A stretch of DNA of 64,000 bases. Source: Okeania sp. SIO3B5. Lineage in GTDB: Bacteria; Cyanobacteriota; Cyanobacteriia; Cyanobacteriales; Microcoleaceae. Below are positions 62,876-64,000 of this stretch, one piece after another. The translations under genes were made by a program, and so were the position numbers. The notes under the pieces are model-generated. The model had not been told where the DNA came from, did no database searches, and was given only the letters and a program-made list of their open reading frames with translations. The DNA lies in the NCBI RefSeq assembly GCF_010692555.1, contig NZ_JAAHHG010000003.1, positions 1 to 64,000 of the forward strand, written 5' to 3'. The stretch's first letter is position 1. Each line of letters starts with the position of its first letter.

Positions 62876-63073
62876 TTAGATCAACTTTATGCAAGTATTT
62901 TAGGAAACAATTTTTCAGATTATTCTAATTTTCGTGCCAAACTACTAAAGTTAGGTTTCTTATCTGATACTGGGGTAAAAACATCTCGGGGTGCAGGTAG
63001 ACCAGCTAGTCTTTATCGATTTAATTCTGAGGCATTCGCTTTAATTAAAGATAAACCTTTAATATTTATTTGA
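62876..63073 (+). pseudogene. C-terminal winged-helix fragment of a NrtR/Nudix-type regulator
   Basis: After the MITE the frame reads LDQLYASILGNNFSDYSNFR then KLLKLGFLSDTGVKTSRGAG and RPASLYRFNSEAF. This is the tail of NrtR-like Nudix proteins (FRRKLLKLG...TGxK...GRPAxLYRF), which regulate NAD metabolism. The Nudix domain itself is gone and the apparent start (62858) lies in the MITE. Confidence 0.7.
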
Positions 63074-63146
63074 TTGATAAGGAATTGAGAAAAAATTGAG
63101 ACCTAGAAGCAATCTCTTCAACTTTAGGGTATCTATAGAGATTGCT

Positions 63147-63875
63147 TCAGGAATTACTTTGACATTCCTTTTTATTTTTTCTGTTTATAATTTTTGCTTT
63201 GATAGTCAAAGTTTCCTGGTTGTCAGATTGAGCAACTCCTAAGTCTAGGAGATAATTTTGTAACTTTAATATTTCTTCAAGTTCCTGGTTGCGAAGTTGA
63301 GCGTTCCTTAAGTATTCGATATAATCTTTTGGTTTTGATGTATCTCCAATTTCCTGGTTGCCAAGTTGAGGGTTCTTGAAGCCTTCGATATAATCTTTTG
63401 ACTTTAATATATCTTCAATTTCCTGGTTGCCAAGTTTAGTATCCCCTAAGTTTAGGAAATATTTTTGTGGCTTTGATAGATTTCCTACTTTCTGGTCGCG
63501 AAGTTGAGCGATCGCCAAGTCTAGGGGATGATCTTGTAGCTTTAATATATCTCCATACAGGTTAATAGTATAGTTAACAGGTTCACTTAGTTCTTCTCTT
63601 TTTGGCAAATTTTCCCATTTTTCGTTGGATTCTAATATTAAGTAACCATTCAGGAATATTGCTGCATTTGGATACTCTTTTTGTAGCTTTTTGAGAACAT
63701 TATCTATATCTTTTTTGCTCTCAAATCTTATATTTTTCTCCTTAGTAGTAGTACAGTCATATACTTTTGATTGATATATGTGTGGCCAAATCAAGATTGG
63801 TATCACTATCATTATAGTCAATATGAAACCAAGAGAATATAGTCTTATTGAAGACTTACTAATTTCCTGGCGCAA
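63147..63875 (-). CDS. Signal-anchored protein with LGNQEIEDILKSKDYIE repeats
   Basis: 242 residues, family not recognised. N-terminal membrane anchor at about 12-32 (LYSLGFILTIMIVIPILIW). A globular region follows, KKDIDNVLKKLQKEYPNAAI ... LNGYLILESNEKWENLPKRE. Then come four or five copies of a 24-25-residue unit, QLGNQEIEDILKSKDYIEGF (also QLRNQELEEILKLQNYLLDL), which resembles pentapeptide-like or coiled repeats. The units are similar in DNA as well (TTCCTGGTTGCCAAGTTGAG). A tandem duplication of about 68 bp lies just upstream, 63884-63999. Confidence 0.7.
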   Translation of the reverse strand: MRQEISKSSIRLYSLGFILTIMIVIPILIWPHIYQSKVYDCTTTKEKNIRFESKKDIDNVLKKLQKEYPNAAIFLNGYLILESNEKWENLPKREELSEPVNYTINLYGDILKLQDHPLDLAIAQLRDQKVGNLSKPQKYFLNLGDTKLGNQEIEDILKSKDYIEGFKNPQLGNQEIGDTSKPKDYIEYLRNAQLRNQELEEILKLQNYLLDLGVAQSDNQETLTIKAKIINRKNKKECQSNS

Positions 63876-63883
63876 GATTCTCA

Positions 63884-63999
63884 GCAGATAGATTATTCGA
63901 TCGTATAGTTGATAGCCAAATTTGGCTAGGTAATCTTGCCAGATTCTCAGCAGATAGATTATTTGCTCGTATAGTTTGCCAAGTTTGGCTAGGTAAATT
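63884..63999. repeat. 68-bp tandem duplication at the window end
   Basis: GATTCTCAGCAGATAGATTA, then CTCGTATAGTTTGCC and TTTGGCTAGGTAA, occurs twice (about 63874-63934 and 63942-63999). Possibly regulatory DNA of the preceding gene; the window stops here. Confidence 0.75.
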
Positions 64000-64000
64000 T

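Overview
The window looks like chromosome from a filamentous, non-heterocystous cyanobacterium of the Trichodesmium/Okeania/Microcoleus type. This is inferred from low G+C, many HIP1 octamers (GCGATCGC), cyanobacterial core genes (pipX, pipY, sepF, a photosystem II S4-domain protein, tRNA-Glu), PEP-CTERM and CHAT proteins, and an unusually high share of non-coding DNA full of small mobile repeats. I had no database; species is not claimed.

Layout. 1-10 kb: a secreted protein-arginine-deiminase-like protein lacking the catalytic cysteine, a decayed IS701-like element, an ABM-like small protein, a VIT/VWA protein and a one-span membrane protein. 10-16 kb, accessory: orphan XisI, a KAP-type P-loop NTPase and a PIN toxin-antitoxin locus. 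15.5-30 kb, the housekeeping core: S4-domain protein, serA, prmA, der, ecfT-like cbiQ, pipX, pipY, sepF, proC and an NAD(P) epimerase-like protein. Minisatellites and MITEs have pushed these genes apart. 30-33.3 kb is a gene graveyard: formylglycine-enzyme fragment, broken tnpB, truncated antitoxin-PIN pair. 33-37 kb: sodium/solute symporter with small partner, miaB. 37-43 kb: a 1916-residue TPR-CHAT protein with 17 near-identical 46-residue repeats, then a Uma2 protein. 43.7-47.4 kb: a toxin-antitoxin island (decayed and intact TumE-type pairs, a gene split by a MITE, a second Uma2, HigBA). 47.5-55.3 kb: an orotate phosphoribosyltransferase whose fused OMP-decarboxylase half is truncated, a triple-repeat secreted protein, coaX, a DUF4231-like membrane protein, an SLH lipoprotein and tRNA-Glu. 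55.3-64 kb: PEP-CTERM protein, HlyD fragment, three tyrosine/arginine-rich double-glycine-leader peptides (one frameshifted), a striking 84/86-bp structured tandem array, a Coq4-like gene, broken MATE and NrtR-like genes, and a repeat-bearing membrane protein.

Two things stand out. First, the peptide cluster at 58.9-60.9 kb next to a HlyD relic looks like a little-characterised secreted cationic peptide family. Second, the 61.05-61.67 kb array has seven and a fraction copies of an 84/86-bp unit, each with three small inverted repeats. Behind everything lies a dense population of non-autonomous elements. The best defined has TATCATGTCCGG termini (with TATMRAATCCGG relatives) and, in most copies, perfect 3-bp TNA target duplications. 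At least two genes here are split by MITEs.
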